The notes under the pieces are model-generated. The model ran no database searches and was not told the DNA's origin. It saw only the letters and a list, made by a program, of their open reading frames with translations. A stretch of DNA of 64,000 bases from Hirundichthys speculiger (lineage: Eukaryota > Chordata > Actinopteri > Beloniformes > Exocoetidae), in contig JAGFBZ010001895.1 in NCBI GenBank assembly GCA_018398805.1, positions 3,603,501-3,667,500 on the forward strand, in the 5' to 3' direction. Position 1 is the stretch's first letter. Each line of letters starts with the position of its first letter. Shown here piece by piece: positions 1 to 12,519 of the stretch. The position numbers and the translations under genes are program-made.

Positions 1-1406
1 TAAGTTGAACACTAAAAAATAAAATACAGCTCTGGATTGACTGCACAGTTTTTTTTTTTATTTTATTTTATTTTTTATTTTGCAGAATAACATTAGTTCC
101 AAGACTGGATTTTAGTTCTATTTGCAAACTTTAAACCCTAGTCCAGCAATTCCCAAACTTCAGAATACCAAGGCTCAATCTGAAATGTGAAAAATCTCCG
201 TGGCCCACCCAAACCTTTAATCACAACTGTGATCAACATCCAGGACTAGAAGCTATGTTCTGATATTAATGTAAGGGGTCAACAAATAAGATGACACATC
301 TCATTCATCTCATGAATATTTTACAGTAATTAAAAACATATTTAAAAAAGATTGAGGATTTGAAACATATTTGTTTAATTTTAATGACCTCTCACGGCCC
401 ACCTCCAGTACCACGATGGCCCACCTGGAGGCCGTGGCCCAATCACTGCTCTAGTCACTTACCAAATACAGGAATGCTATGAGAAAAGTAAAGTACACAT
501 GGGCTCTCCACACATCAGCCTGCAGATGTTGAAAGGCAGGAGATAACAATTAGCCAAAAGAAGATACTGTAAAGACAGTTAAAGTCAGTACATCCAACTT
601 CATAAAAGAGTTTCCATTTATTATATCCATGTGTCACATTTAATCTTTGAGGGTGAAAAACTTGAGCTCAAATTAATATGTGACTCAGGAGCAATGCTGG
701 TTTTTGGAAGTCATGGATGTATCAACCAAGTAACTTCCATAACTTGAATGGTTGGTATAATTTAAATTCTTTAAATAGATAACTGTTAATTATGATACAA
801 AAGGCTTGATTCATCTTTTCAAAATGGTTCATGTTCTGAAACTTATAAAGTATTGTGATTAAATTTCATGCCCCATTCTCCACTTCTGATTGACATTTCA
901 GCCTGTACTGACTCAAACATACTGTGGACGTCAATATTTGTTTTAAATAAATAAATGTAATGTGTAGTTTAAGTTTCATGTTCTCCATCTCTCCCAATAC
1001 ATTATAAATCTTTAACTTTGTCACCCTGATTGCCTATGCTGTATATCTGCTATGTGGCTTTTCTTTGGATGTTTGATTATCATTTGTGCATATTTAGAAC
1101 CTAACATGTTATACACTTGATGCAGAGATGTCAGTTGAAGTTTGTTATGGATAATTTTACTTATCATGACATGAAAGTTCAGCAACATCTGAGTAATTCA
1201 TGCCTGACTGCAAAGAAATGTTCTCTTGACTTTTGGGAAACTGCATTTTCCATGTGAGGGTTAACCATCAGGTGAGAATTAACCATCATGCATCTCTGGT
1301 TATAGCTCTCTTTGAGGCGAATGTAATGTCAGACTTTTGCTTCCTACATTTGTCCACAAGATGTCAGTATACTCCTAACTCTTAATCAATGAAATGACAG
1401 ACCTTC

Positions 1407-1447
<41 letters not shown>

Positions 1448-1810
1448 CAACTGGGAAACAGAAACTTTTAAAATAAATTGTTGCATTCAAGACGCCTGTC
1501 CTGTCATTCAATATGTGTAAATGGCATGTTGACATGTTTGGCTGGTTTCATGGGATATTTTGTTTTTATTTGTGTGTTATTATTATAAACTTTTAAAGTA
1601 TACTGTGTTTGATATATATATTTTCAAATACAAACATGTATATTTTCATTTCAAATTTATTCAAAAGTCCAGCGTGGTTTTGTTTTGCCCTTAAATTTGT
1701 TCAAGAATTCTCACTGAGATATATTTGGCTGAGAAGATGAAATCTTTACATGCATATAGCATCCCTCATTTGCTTGTTTGAATCAATTTACTGCCATTTT
1801 TGCCACACAG
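1..1810. other. AT-rich flank upstream of the first visible SLC1 exon
   Basis: No exon could be supported here. The N-terminal exon or exons of the SLC1 gene must lie here unrecognised or left of the window. About 380-455 has a short GC-richer stretch with repeated 'gcccacc' phrases that looks like the end of an old interspersed repeat. An (ATA)n microsatellite lies at about 1408-1446. Confidence 0.5.
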
Positions 1811-4800
1811 GGTTTGGCCTAGGCTTTCTTCTGAAGTTCTTTGTGCCTTCTGGTGAATTTGGTAACCTATACATCGGCTTTCCAGGAGACATTTTCCTAG
1901 AGCTGCTTCAGGTGTTTACGGTTCCTTTACTTGTGACAAGTGTGGTAACAGGTAAGCTGTTGGTGTATTTCTAAAGAGGCTAACAGTTTTCGTAACGTGT
2001 TATGTATACATGTTATATATAGAAAATTAAAAATGACAAAATCAAAACAATTAACAGGGCAGCTGGTGTTTTTTGCTTCCTGTTTAGCAGTGACAGCTCA
2101 CAACTAGAAAGTCCCTGGTTCAAATCACAGCTGGGGCCTTTTTGTGTGGAATATCCATGTTCTCCCCATGCTTGCATGGGTTTTCTCTGGCTACTGAAGT
2201 TTCCTCCTGCAATCCAAAAAACGTCAGTGTTAGGCTCATTGGTCAGCCCGAAAATCTGTACAGCTCACTTTACTCACACACTTAATTTCTCCACTGCCAG
2301 AATCTCCATTTTCTGCCATTGCTATGGGAACGAACAAATCTCATCACCCAACTTGATGGGTCAGCTGCAGCTGTCAGAAAAAACACAGGCTGTTTGTCTG
2401 AGAGGTTGAACTTAGAAAAGCCTTTGGCATGCAGTCTAGAGCTTATGTTGTGGTTTTATTTTATCAGCTTCAGGTCGTCTTACAAACGCAGCTTCCAGAA
2501 AACTTGTTGTTTACACTGTCACATATATCATCTCAACCACCTTTCTGGCTGTGGCTGTAGGTAAGACTGATACATTGGTGTCTTCAGGAAACTCAACTTC
2601 AATGTTTTTTTCAAAATTTGCCTCTTACATTCAGTTTTGGATTGTGTGTTTAGGAATGGTCTTGGTTATGGCGTTGCAACCTGGACGGCATCTTGCTGTG
2701 CCAAATGAGGCAGAGGAACAGGAGTCCTTCTCAACTGCTATTGTCATCATGGATTTTTTAATGTGAGAAAACAGTTTTCACCAAAGTTTTTGGGGCAGGT
2801 CTTAATAATCCATAATCCTTGAATCCCGTCCACCCTTTTTTTTTTTTTTTGTTCAGTGGTTATAAGATTTTCTGTTTGGCAAAACATCATGTCCTCTGAT
2901 GTGTTTCTCGTGTCTTTGGTTTAACATGTACAAGCTCATTCTTAGTGTGACTTTCCTTTACTGCACATAGGAATATGTTTCCAGATAGCCTGATTCGGGC
3001 TTGCTTCAAGCAGGTAGATTTTTGGTTCACGTCTGCTGTTCATTTTTTCTTACTGTCCAAATTCTATTTGTGAAGTGAATAAATGTGTTTCCTTATAGTA
3101 CAAGACTGCAGTAGTGGTGGTTCCTACAGAGGATGATGATGAGCAAACTCCTGGTTTGAAAATTGTAATAATAATATTACCCTGGTTTAACATAATATAA
3201 AGTTTTTATTTGTACTGAAATTTCTGGTTACAGAATTTTGCTCTCAGATCATTATTATCTGTTACAGAATAAGGGAAAAATGCAGCTGTTGGCCACTCAT
3301 GTTCCAGGAGCCAACTTAATGGGCCTGATTGTTTGGTCTTTAATTGCTGGCATCTTTGCTGCAAATCGTGGTGAAGAAGCAAGACTATTTCTGGAAGCCC
3401 TTGATGAAGTCAATCAGGCCTTTAAAACCATTTTCACCTGGATAATGTGGTAAAATGACACTATGTAACACTATGGAAAAGTTCCAATATTTTTTCTCCA
3501 TATTTTAATAAATACATTTTAATAAAAGCAGCCCCTGATTTGGCTGTGTGTGAAACAAATATTCCAGAGTTAAATAAATCCTGGTTCTATTACCAGATGG
3601 TTATGAGTTTAAAGAGCGTTCATTAGGGAGAAAAGTAATTTGAATAGAACTGGATTTCAGTTTGAAAAGAATATACGTTTGAAACACAATGAATTTAACG
3701 TTAGCCCAGAAGGCAAATAGTGACATCATAATGAATTGCTATTTCAAGCCTCTGACTCTGACTAGTGTGGATAGGGTCCAAAAATATGAATCAAGTAAAC
3801 TGTAACTGTGAGGGTGCAAAACGTGTATTTAAAAAGGACAACAGCAACATCTTTCCATTTGGTTAGCCACTGTCTTTATCCGACCACCAAATGTCAGATA
3901 TATGATTGTCAGTATCTGCAAAATGAGGAGGAGAGGTCGTGGCCACTCCTTTCTTTGAACTGTCATAATGACCCAGTTCTATGGAAACAGTGGCCAGTAA
4001 CTCTCCTCCTCATTTAGCATCTATTGACAGCAGTATAGCCGTCATGGGGTAGTCATTTGGTATGGAGTTAAGATGGTGGCAACCTGAAAGCTATGCCCAC
4101 TAAGAACAAAACAGTCATTTTTCATCCACTTTCTGTATCCTCAAAAAGTTAAAATGACCTTAGTTCATCTGTAGAGACCCTATCGACACTATCACTTAAA
4201 ATGAATGGAATGAAATTTTTGAGTCTTGTCAGATTCTTAAAATAGCAATTTATCACTATTTGCCCACTGGGCTAATGTTAAATCCTTTATGCTGCAAACA
4301 TATAATCAAACTCTAAACTGCTTTGATTCACTTATTTGTGCTCCCTAACAAAAGTTTATACTCATTACCATCTAGTTAGAGAGCCAGAGTTGATTTAACC
4401 CCAAAATATTCGCTAAGCAAGTTTTTGTATTCATACATGGAGTGAATTAGAATGTGATTTTCATAATGCAGATATAAAAAATATTAAGACTGTCCTTTTA
4501 ACAATTTTACTAGTCTAACACCTGTACTGATGAAGTTTCAGATTTTTTAATGGTCTTAATAATATTCAAATGTATGAACAAATTCCTTTAACCATAATTT
4601 AGTTCTTACATTTATGTCCACAGCAAAAACTTAATTAAGCTGGTTAGAGCACCCACCATTTTTTCACACAATGATGACTGTTTCAGGTACTTCCCAGTTG
4701 GAATGCTCTTCATGGTGGCAAACCAGATAATTGAGGTTCACGACTGGGAAATCATCTTCAACATGGGAAAGTTTACAGGAGCAGTTGGTCTAGGGTATGT

Positions 4801-7800
4801 TCACCAATACTGTTTTAGCACTGTTTTACAACTCCTGACACTATGAATCCTCATGCAGCAGCTTTCATCAGCATTTATGAATTTAATTCATGAGTTGATG
4901 AATTTATTTAATTTATACACACACACGTAGGTCAGAGGCCTCCATGTCACACATATCACACTGGATAAACAAAATCAACAAAAATAATCTAAAATTAGAA
5001 CAATCTCATGTACAAAAAAAACATGGAATTTGAAATGCAGCCACTGACTTTAAAGCAAGACTACATATATAACTTTTTCAAAATGATAATTGAAATTTTG
5101 AATTCTCAAAGAAATGGCTGAACTTTTCTGTGTTGACTTGTGTAAGATATCACCCTACTGCAGACATGTCACTGACTTTGCTGCATATCTCCTACCTAAG
5201 CTGCTTTCTGTCATATAATACAATACAATACAATAACCAGATGTGTTACCTAATATTACTAAAGAGAACCCACAGTGATAATGAACAAAAAGATCATAAA
5301 ATCTGCACTTTGACTGTCAGTAAGAAAGCAATGTCTTTGTCATGTTTGCTAACCTTAGTCACCAAAAGCCTGGTCAGATCAGATTAAAATGACCTGGAGC
5401 AGCAAAACCTCAAAGTGAATTGACTTGAACAAGAGTGTGCTGTAATGTTGTATGCATCCAAATTAACATTTTACAGGAGACATTCATTATTTCTCCTCTC
5501 AGAGGAAGACGTTTTGTGGTCTTGCTTTGAACCACCTAACTAACTAATACCAACATAGCCAGCAATGATTGTACATTGTTTCTTCGTTTCAGGCTTGTCA
5601 TACATGGATTTGTAGTTCTTCCTCTGACATACTTCCTGTTTGTGAGAAAGAAAGAACCCCTATGCCATCTTCAAGTCCATTTATCCTGCCTTAGTAAATG
5701 CCCTACTCATCTCGTCCAGGTAAGATAGCATCCTAGTGAAGCCCCACAGATTCCCCCATCTTCATTCCTCCCTGAGTCTGGTCATCTGCTTGCATGCGTT
5801 TTTATATAACTACTACACAGATGTAACTTATCTGTAACTATCGTTTTCAGACAGTATCATCGTCCAGACAGTACTATATCAGTATAAAAGTAACCAGTTG
5901 TCTTTATCCTACCAAATAGCATTGATCCCTCTATCATGTTAGTTTGTACTTTACAACATAAGATCTATTGGGTTTTATGTGACTCCGTTTGCCACCCAGC
6001 TTTTGGTGTTGTGCATGTAATGTATTTACTCAGATAAAGCAGTGTTCTTCTCGAAGGTTTCCCTGCATGGTCAGAGAAACCCCTCCAAATAATCTAGAAC
6101 TCATCTGGTATTTGATCAATCAAAAAGGTCATGTCACACTACTGGCACTCCATGGCTGAGATAATCAAATTCAAGTCACTAATGTTGCTTACCCTAGATA
6201 AGACTAAACAGGTGTGGATAATGGATGGATGGATAAAGTTCCTTGCAGAGTGACCTCTGGGAAATCCACAGCTATCTAAACTCAGTGCTATCGGCTTATC
6301 CTCATAGTTGACTACTGCTGTCCTCTAAAAATCATCGTCCTGAACCATCATCCTCACACACAAACTATTCTCAATACAGACTGTTGTGATCTGTGGTTTC
6401 ACAATGTTGAAACAAGACACCAGAGCGGGTGCATCCCTCTCTACCTTCATTAATCTATTGCAGACTTATCTCTCCAGACAACACTTTCTGTCCTAATACT
6501 GATAACATGCCTACCCTGCTACACTGGTTTTGCTCATTTGAACCTATTCCACTTGGACGGTCATTTCAACTCAGTTCAAAAATACTTTATTATTTCTCAA
6601 AGGGAAATCAGTTGTTAAATTATTTGTCATGATTTAAGTCTCTTCAAAGATTCATTATAGATGGTTACTCTGTGTGCAGGAAGGATAACCTGTAGGGATC
6701 TGTGTTGCAGCAGATCTGAAGAAACCTCTGACAGGATGACTGTTGCTAAATTACTGTGTTCTGAAGAGGGTGCTCAGCGTTGCCCATTATGCTTTTTGTG
6801 TTATGAAGTATCCCTCTTTTCATCTTTCATCAGCTCCAGAACAGTCCCCAAAACAGAGCCAGTCTTCTTTATCAGTTTCTTTAAGTTACTGTCTCTGATG
6901 CTGCTCCCCCAACAGATGATTGCAGATAGACTGCACTCTCCAAAACAGACTTCTTATATGTTACATCTTGCTGCAAACATTGAAGGACCTAAGCTTCCTC
7001 AAGAAGTAAAGTCTGTTCTGTTCCTTCTTGTAGACAGTGTCATTATTGTGACTCCAGTCTAGTCAGTTGTCCAGGGGAACACTGAGGTATTTGCACTTCC
7101 ACTTGCACTTGCACTTCCACTTCCTCTCCCATGATGGAAATACTGTTTGACTTAATCCTGGCTCTCTCCACAATCATCTCTTTTATCTTGTTCAAATTTA
7201 AGGTGAAATGATTGTTCCCACGCCATACCACAAAGCGGTGCACCACTTCTCTGTACTCAGTCACTTGTCCATCATTGATGCACCCCACAACTGCAGAGTA
7301 AACTGAGTATTTCTGCAGATGACAGGACTCCGACTTGAACTGGAAGTCTGAGGTGTACAGACTGAAGAGGACTGATAAGAGTCCGGTTCCCTGTGGTGCT
7401 CCTGTGCTGCTAACCACCTTGTCAGACACATCCATTCAGTCTCACAAACTGTGGTCTGTTTGTCAAATAGTCAGTGATCCAGGTGATTATGGAGGCGTCC
7501 ACCTGTCACTTCTGGAGTTTCTTACATCGTAAAACAGGCTGGATGGTGTTAAGAAAGAGAAATCAAAGAACATGATCCTCACAGTGCTGCCTGCTTTGTC
7601 TAGATGACTGTGGCTTTGCTGAAGCAGGTGTATGATGGCGTCCTCAACTCCAAACCATAAGCACCCCCCCCCCCCCCCCCCCCCCAACTTACAACAAACC
7701 TCACTTATTCCTTACGTAAAAGTCAATATCCATAAAAATGACACTTGAAGGATGAAACGTAAATGTATATAAGTTCATGGACACAAATTATCTGCATGTT

Positions 7801-10800
7801 AATCATCAATTTTTTTTTCATGTGGATTGTACACTAACAAACAATGTGGTCTCTTAAAGCTCTGCCACACTTCCTATCACCTTCCAATGTTGTGAGAACC
7901 AACTGAAGTGTGACAGAAGAGTCAGCCGTTTCGTGCTGCCCATTGCCACCACGCTCAACATGAATGGAACCGTCCTTTATGAGGTGGTTGCAGCTGTTTT
8001 CATTGCCCAACTCAATGGCATCGTTCTGGACATCAGGCTGATTCTGTGTATTTGGTAAGTCAATTCCTTTTCTTTGACAAATCAGTTTAATATCACTAAA
8101 TGCATATATGCATATGTGACTGTGACTATGAGGAGAAAATGCATTTTACCGTTTTATATTGTTGTCATGAAATGACTGCCGCAGAGTATCTGTGCTTGAT
8201 TTACAGCGTGATGGCATCCATTTCCACCCTTGGAGCAGCAGGGATCCCAGCCACTGGAGCAATAACCACCCTCTTTGTTCTGACGGCAGTCGGTCTGCCT
8301 GCAAACGACGCTTCTTTTTTAGTGATCATCGAATGGGTCCTGTAAGTTGTTGTTCATTGTCTGATGTTGCAACAATCAGTCATTATATTTGTTAGACAAA
8401 TTCTTGCCACTATACAAACTTATAGTATATTACGATATATTCTGAACAAAGATAAAAATGTGACACTTTTGTTTTTGCCCCCATTTTTCATGAGCTGAAC
8501 TAAAAAATCTAAGACATTTTCTATGTACACAAGGACCTATTTCTCACAAATATTGTTCACAAATCTGTCTCAATCTGTGTTAGTGAGCACTTCTCTTCTG
8601 CCAAGATAATCCATCCACCTCACAGTTGTGGCATATCAAGGTGCTGATTAGACAGCACGATTATTACACAGGTGTGTCTAATGCTGGCCACAAAAAAAGG
8701 CCACTCTAAAGTTTTATGACACAATGCCACAAGTTTTTTTTTTTGGCACTTGTAGCCTTTTTTGACATGGAAGGGGCAGAGAGAGAGAACTGAGTGGACA
8801 TGCAGCAAAGAGTCTGCACAATCTGCACAAGTCTGTTAACGACCCACTCATTTGAATCAGGTGTGCTGAAACAGCGAAACATCTAAGACATGCAGGTTTG
8901 CGGCTCTCGAGGACCAGGGTTGGCCATCTCTGTCTTAGATCTTTGAGTTCAGTTTATGAAAAATGGGGCAAAAACAGAAGTGTTTATATTTTTGTTGAGT
9001 GTAGTATTTTGTTTTACTTACTTTATTGTTATATACAATAACATGACATATAGGCAACATATTTGATAAAATCCTGCTCCAGGCTTGTCTATTGTAAAAG
9101 TATCCCAGTTGGATTGTAGAAGTGTCTGCCAAAACCATATGAAACAATTAATTCCAAACAAGTAATTTGATTGGACTAGAGGCATTCTATGTGTGTGGAT
9201 ACAGGTGTACTTCACCAGTGGATCATTTAAGGACAGTTTACACATCATGCCACTTTATGAACTTCCTAGGAAGTGGTCCAGTACTTGGAGCAGACAACAC
9301 ATCGACGACTCAGGCAATTTTTAATCATACCTCATTTGATACGCACATGCAATGCACAAAACAAACAGGGAAAAAAAAAACAAATCTTCAAACTCATAGA
9401 AACCATTTGCACATAAAACACCATTCTGCATACAGGATGCCTAAAATATAAAAACTGCACTCACTTGTATGTGTCTTTTGCAGTACGATAGGCCGCTATC
9501 ACTCTGTTTCTAACTTTTTCAGTCATACAGTGAGCCACAGCACTGATTAAAGTGCTCAGTAAAGCTCCAGAGACTCCAGTGTAGCAGTGCGTAGTTTAAC
9601 AAATGCTTTGTATTGAATTATATGTCAGTTTTCATAATAACAATGGGGATCCTGAGCACAGATTATTAGAAAGTGCATGGTAGAGAAAAGCTGCCTGGCT
9701 GATGAGCACCCCTTTTTTTAAGATTAATGTGTTGGTTTTGAATTATACACACATGTGTACGTTAACGTTTTAGTTTTTTTTTTCTTTTTCTTTTGTCACA
9801 AACACAGGAGTCATTGAAGAAGGATTTTGCAAAACCAAATGATTCAGAAGTTGATATTTAATTATTTAAAACAACTTTTACTTAGTATCCTGCTTCCACT
9901 TCTGTGAGTAAAGAAAATCTTCTTAAGGAGTTACCAAGAGTGGTTGGATGTATTGACTGCACCCATATTTGCACTGAAGCTTCTTGAGTATTTTTTTCTT
10001 TGTTAAAGTGATTATTAAAGTGAGTACAACTTAACCTGTTAACGTTCAAGTTACTTGTCTGTAATATTTTACATTTTTTATACTTCATCAACTATCTACT
10101 TCAACATTTTTTATCTTTTTTTTAAATATATATTTTACTAAATACTTAAATGACACATTCACTCTTGACTCTTGAGTTTGTTAAACCTCCTTTCTGAAAC
10201 AGGCCCCATAACTGAGGAAGATCTGTTGCAGTTAGATATTGAAGAGTTAGAGAGAAACAAACTTTTAGAAGTTCAGAAGTGTATGTCTCCTGGAAGTAGG
10301 AATTTTTCAAAAGGAACAGTAGTAGAAGATCAGATTTCCCCTGAGAGGTGTGGCTAATGGCTCTGGAAGAACCAGAGAGAGATGAGTTGCCACAGTCTAA
10401 GTCAAAGAAACAAAAATGATTCAAGAACTGAGCAACAAGACTTCTGGACTTCAACAGTCTTGACTTGGAATGAGTCCTGATTTTCCATGGCTAATGGTAG
10501 CAATCAACCGGCAGCCATGTTAAGACAGTCTGGGCCTTGTATGACTGCTCAGTTTAGATCCAAGTCTTGTTGGATGAAGGTGATGGCAAGCTGAAGCGCT
10601 AAGAAGAGGCAGCACTCAGGACTGGATCCTGACTGTTCTTGTTTGTGCCCCTCAGAGACCGTTTCAACACCGTACTCAATGTCATGGGAGACTGCTTTGG
10701 TGTGGCACTCATTCAGCACCTGTCACAGAGGGAACTGGAGGTTCAGGACTTGGAAATGATGAGGTAACCCATTACATGTTTTTTCAGTACATTTGTCTTT

Positions 10801-11972
10801 GAGCACTCTCACAAAGAGAAGTTCTCCGGAACCAATTTTTGTTACTTGATCCTCATTTTGTATGACATTTAATGGACTTTGAAATTCACACCGATGTACT
10901 GGAAAAGTCTGAACTGTGCTGTAGTCTGTGTCTTATGTAGCAGACTGATTATGGCCACAGTGCACCCCGTGTCACTCGGTGTGTTTACATGATGTTGAGG
11001 AAAAAAAAAAAATCAAATAATGGCATGAGTACCACTGAAGTCGTAGTTTTAAAATCAGTGTAAATATCTTAGTCTGACATTAAATCAATGCTCAAAATCA
11101 TGCTCCACAGTTTGCACCTTGGAGTTTAACCTGGAAGTAATTGAAGAAGCCAAGACAGAGCTATACAGAGGCAAAAATCCAAACAAAATCATACAGGACT
11201 CATGAAATGGACAGAACTTTTAAGTCTGTTCAACTTACCAAAACGTCTTACCATTTGTCCAATTCACTGCCACCATAGAGAGCTGCTGTCAGCTAAATCA
11301 AAGCTATATCTGTGGTTTTGGTGTGTGTTGTAATAGGTCAACTGGAAAAGCCCAATATTAACAAGCTGGAAACAGGCACTAGCAACACCTAAAGTGATGG
11401 AGTCTAACATGAATATATATAGGGACAAGTCTAGTTAAACAGCCTAGCTGAGCTATTGCTACAACTCGCCTAGATTGTGCATATGAACTTAGTGACTGTA
11501 CAAAGACGTGCAATTAACATAAGAGATAATCACTACAAACTGCAAAATGTTCCAGCATGTCTCCTGACAGTGATCTTACTCAACACTGGAAGTGTGTCAT
11601 AACACTTTACCTGTTCCTCTGTGGATGAGGACAAAACAAAAAATTACAGAGAAAAAACAAATAAACAAACAAACAAAAAAAAAGCATTGGCAAGAAATAT
11701 ATATATATATATATATACATATATGTCTACTCTTGAATTTGGAATAAGTAGATTGACAGAAATCTGATCAAAATATTCTATAAAGCCTCAAATTCTGATA
11801 TTTAGTTATATCCATTCATTTTTTTTCCAGTTTGCCTTGAGTTATTAACAGGCATGTTGTACATTTTCTTTTAAGCATACATGGAAGTGATGACGTGGAC
11901 CGTGATGACGTCTTCGTCCAGGCCAGCAGCCAGGACTCTGGTGGCTCATATGTCACTGTTTCAGAAGACTAA
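1811..11972 (+). CDS. SLC1-family (EAAT-like) amino acid transporter, 5'-incomplete, one frameshift
   Basis: Sodium-coupled amino acid transporter of the SLC1 family, a multipass plasma-membrane protein. Twelve exons with GT/AG borders: 1811-1951, 2468-2560, 2654-2762, 2971-3013, 3099-3164, 3268-3449, 4687-4794, 5593-5719, 7860-8054, 8207-8341, 10656-10763, 11876-11972 (TAA 11970). Landmarks in order: [29 protein letters not shown], as in EAATs; [20 protein letters not shown]; the [10 protein letters not shown] hairpin split across the 5719/7860 junction; [10 protein letters not shown] in TM7; LGAAGIP in the second hairpin; [13 protein letters not shown] in TM8. The exons total 1,404 bases, about 467 codons, so only the N-terminal end is missing. 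Exon 5593-5719 has one surplus base near 5648-5657: the first part reads [12 protein letters not shown], and the rest reads [18 protein letters not shown] only in the next frame. Two binding-site residues are unusual (see findings). It is either a recent pseudogene or a gene with an assembly error; paralogue assignment is not attempted. Confidence 0.88.
2085..2260 (+). repeat. tRNA-type SINE fragment in SLC1 intron
   Basis: Contains a B-box-like GGTTCAAATC followed by a body ('tgttctccccatgc', 'tttcctcctgcaat') that matches, in reverse orientation, the repeat at 32056-32425. This is a diverged copy of the same dispersed family, lying between the exons at 1811-1951 and 2468-2560. Confidence 0.55.
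3590..4378. mobile_element. Large palindromic MITE in SLC1 intron
   Basis: The two ends are long imperfect inverted repeats. 'gcccagaaggcaaatagtga' near 3700 pairs with the complement of 'tcactatttgcccactgggc' near 4255. The outer parts (accagatggttatgag and ctcattaccatct) also pair, and the centre (about 3920-4015) is a second nested palindrome. No transposase is present. This is a non-autonomous DNA transposon of undetermined superfamily, in the intron between the exons ending at 3449 and starting at 4687. Confidence 0.6.
6660..7690 (-). mobile_element. Degraded LINE reverse-transcriptase fragment
   Basis: Read on the minus strand, 7687-7487 and 7435-7043 give pieces of a non-LTR reverse transcriptase. 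The order is a finger/palm part ([16 protein letters not shown]), then [20 protein letters not shown], then the catalytic region, where the expected YADD/FSDD-type aspartates read YSVYSAVVG, then a thumb-like region ([19 protein letters not shown]). The 3' part, 7040-6660, continues as a stop-riddled connector domain. A poly-C run at about 7664-7685 marks the upstream edge. The family looks like an L2/CR1-type LINE. It is inactive because the catalytic aspartates are gone and frames are broken. It sits in the large SLC1 intron 5720-7859. Confidence 0.75.
8439..9004. mobile_element. Tc1/mariner-type non-autonomous element
   Basis: Inverted ends: left 'cacttttgtttttgcccc' then 'catttttcatgagctgaac'; right 'gttcagtttatgaaaaatg' then 'gggcaaaaacagaagtg' and 'ttttgttgagtgta'. 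The ends sit in a TA context. The interior carries sequence widespread in fish Tc1-like repeats (for example 'aatccatccacctcacag'). A foreign stretch at about 8720-8930 interrupts it. No transposase was seen. Confidence 0.65.
9920..9990 (+). mobile_element. PIF/Harbinger transposase relic
   Basis: A short in-frame stretch reads [17 protein letters not shown], matching the first catalytic block of HARBI1/PIF transposases (xGCIDGTHI, with Gly changed to Cys). Nothing around it forms a longer transposase frame, so it is a small fossil in the SLC1 intron between 8341 and 10656. Confidence 0.45.
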
Positions 11973-12043
11973 TACAGCAGTGATCTGGGTGCTTCAAGAC
12001 CTGCACGAGCAGCCAAATAACCTGAGACTGATATCAGTTTTTA

Positions 12044-12480
12044 ATTGGAGAAAAAGACCCTTATTACTGCTGAAAACGGTAGTGAAACATTGATTTATTT
12101 TGTAATTGGATGTAATGGATTGTAATGGATGTGATAATCAAATGAATTGAAATGAGTATAGCTTTTAATCAACCTAGAAAATAAAATTGAAGTGAGATGT
12201 TGTATATTTGACTTGAGATAGTGTAACGGATGTATTAGTTATTGACCTTGATAATTGGAAAAAAAGACCCTATTACTGCTGAAAAAGGTAGTTTTCAGCA
12301 GTTTTCATTGATTTTCATTGATTTATTTTGTAATGGATGTAATGGATTGTAATGGATGTGATAAACAAATGAATTGAAATGAGTATAGCTTTTAATTAAC
12401 CTAGAAAACAAAATTGAAGTAAGATGTTGTATATTTGACTTGAGATAGTGTAACGGATGTATTAGTTATTGACCTTGATA
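12044..12480 (+). repeat. Two-copy tandem duplication in SLC1 3' UTR region
   Basis: A unit of about 210 bases beginning 'aattggagaaaaagaccc' and ending 'ttagttattgaccttgata' is followed directly by a second copy starting at about 12253. The second copy is slightly expanded ('ttttcagcag', 'ttttcattga' repeats). A candidate poly(A) signal AATAAA follows at about 12512. The duplication follows the SLC1 stop codon at 11970. Confidence 0.8.
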
Positions 12481-12519
12481 ATAATTCATTTCTTATTCTG
12501 AATTCATTTGAAATAAATT

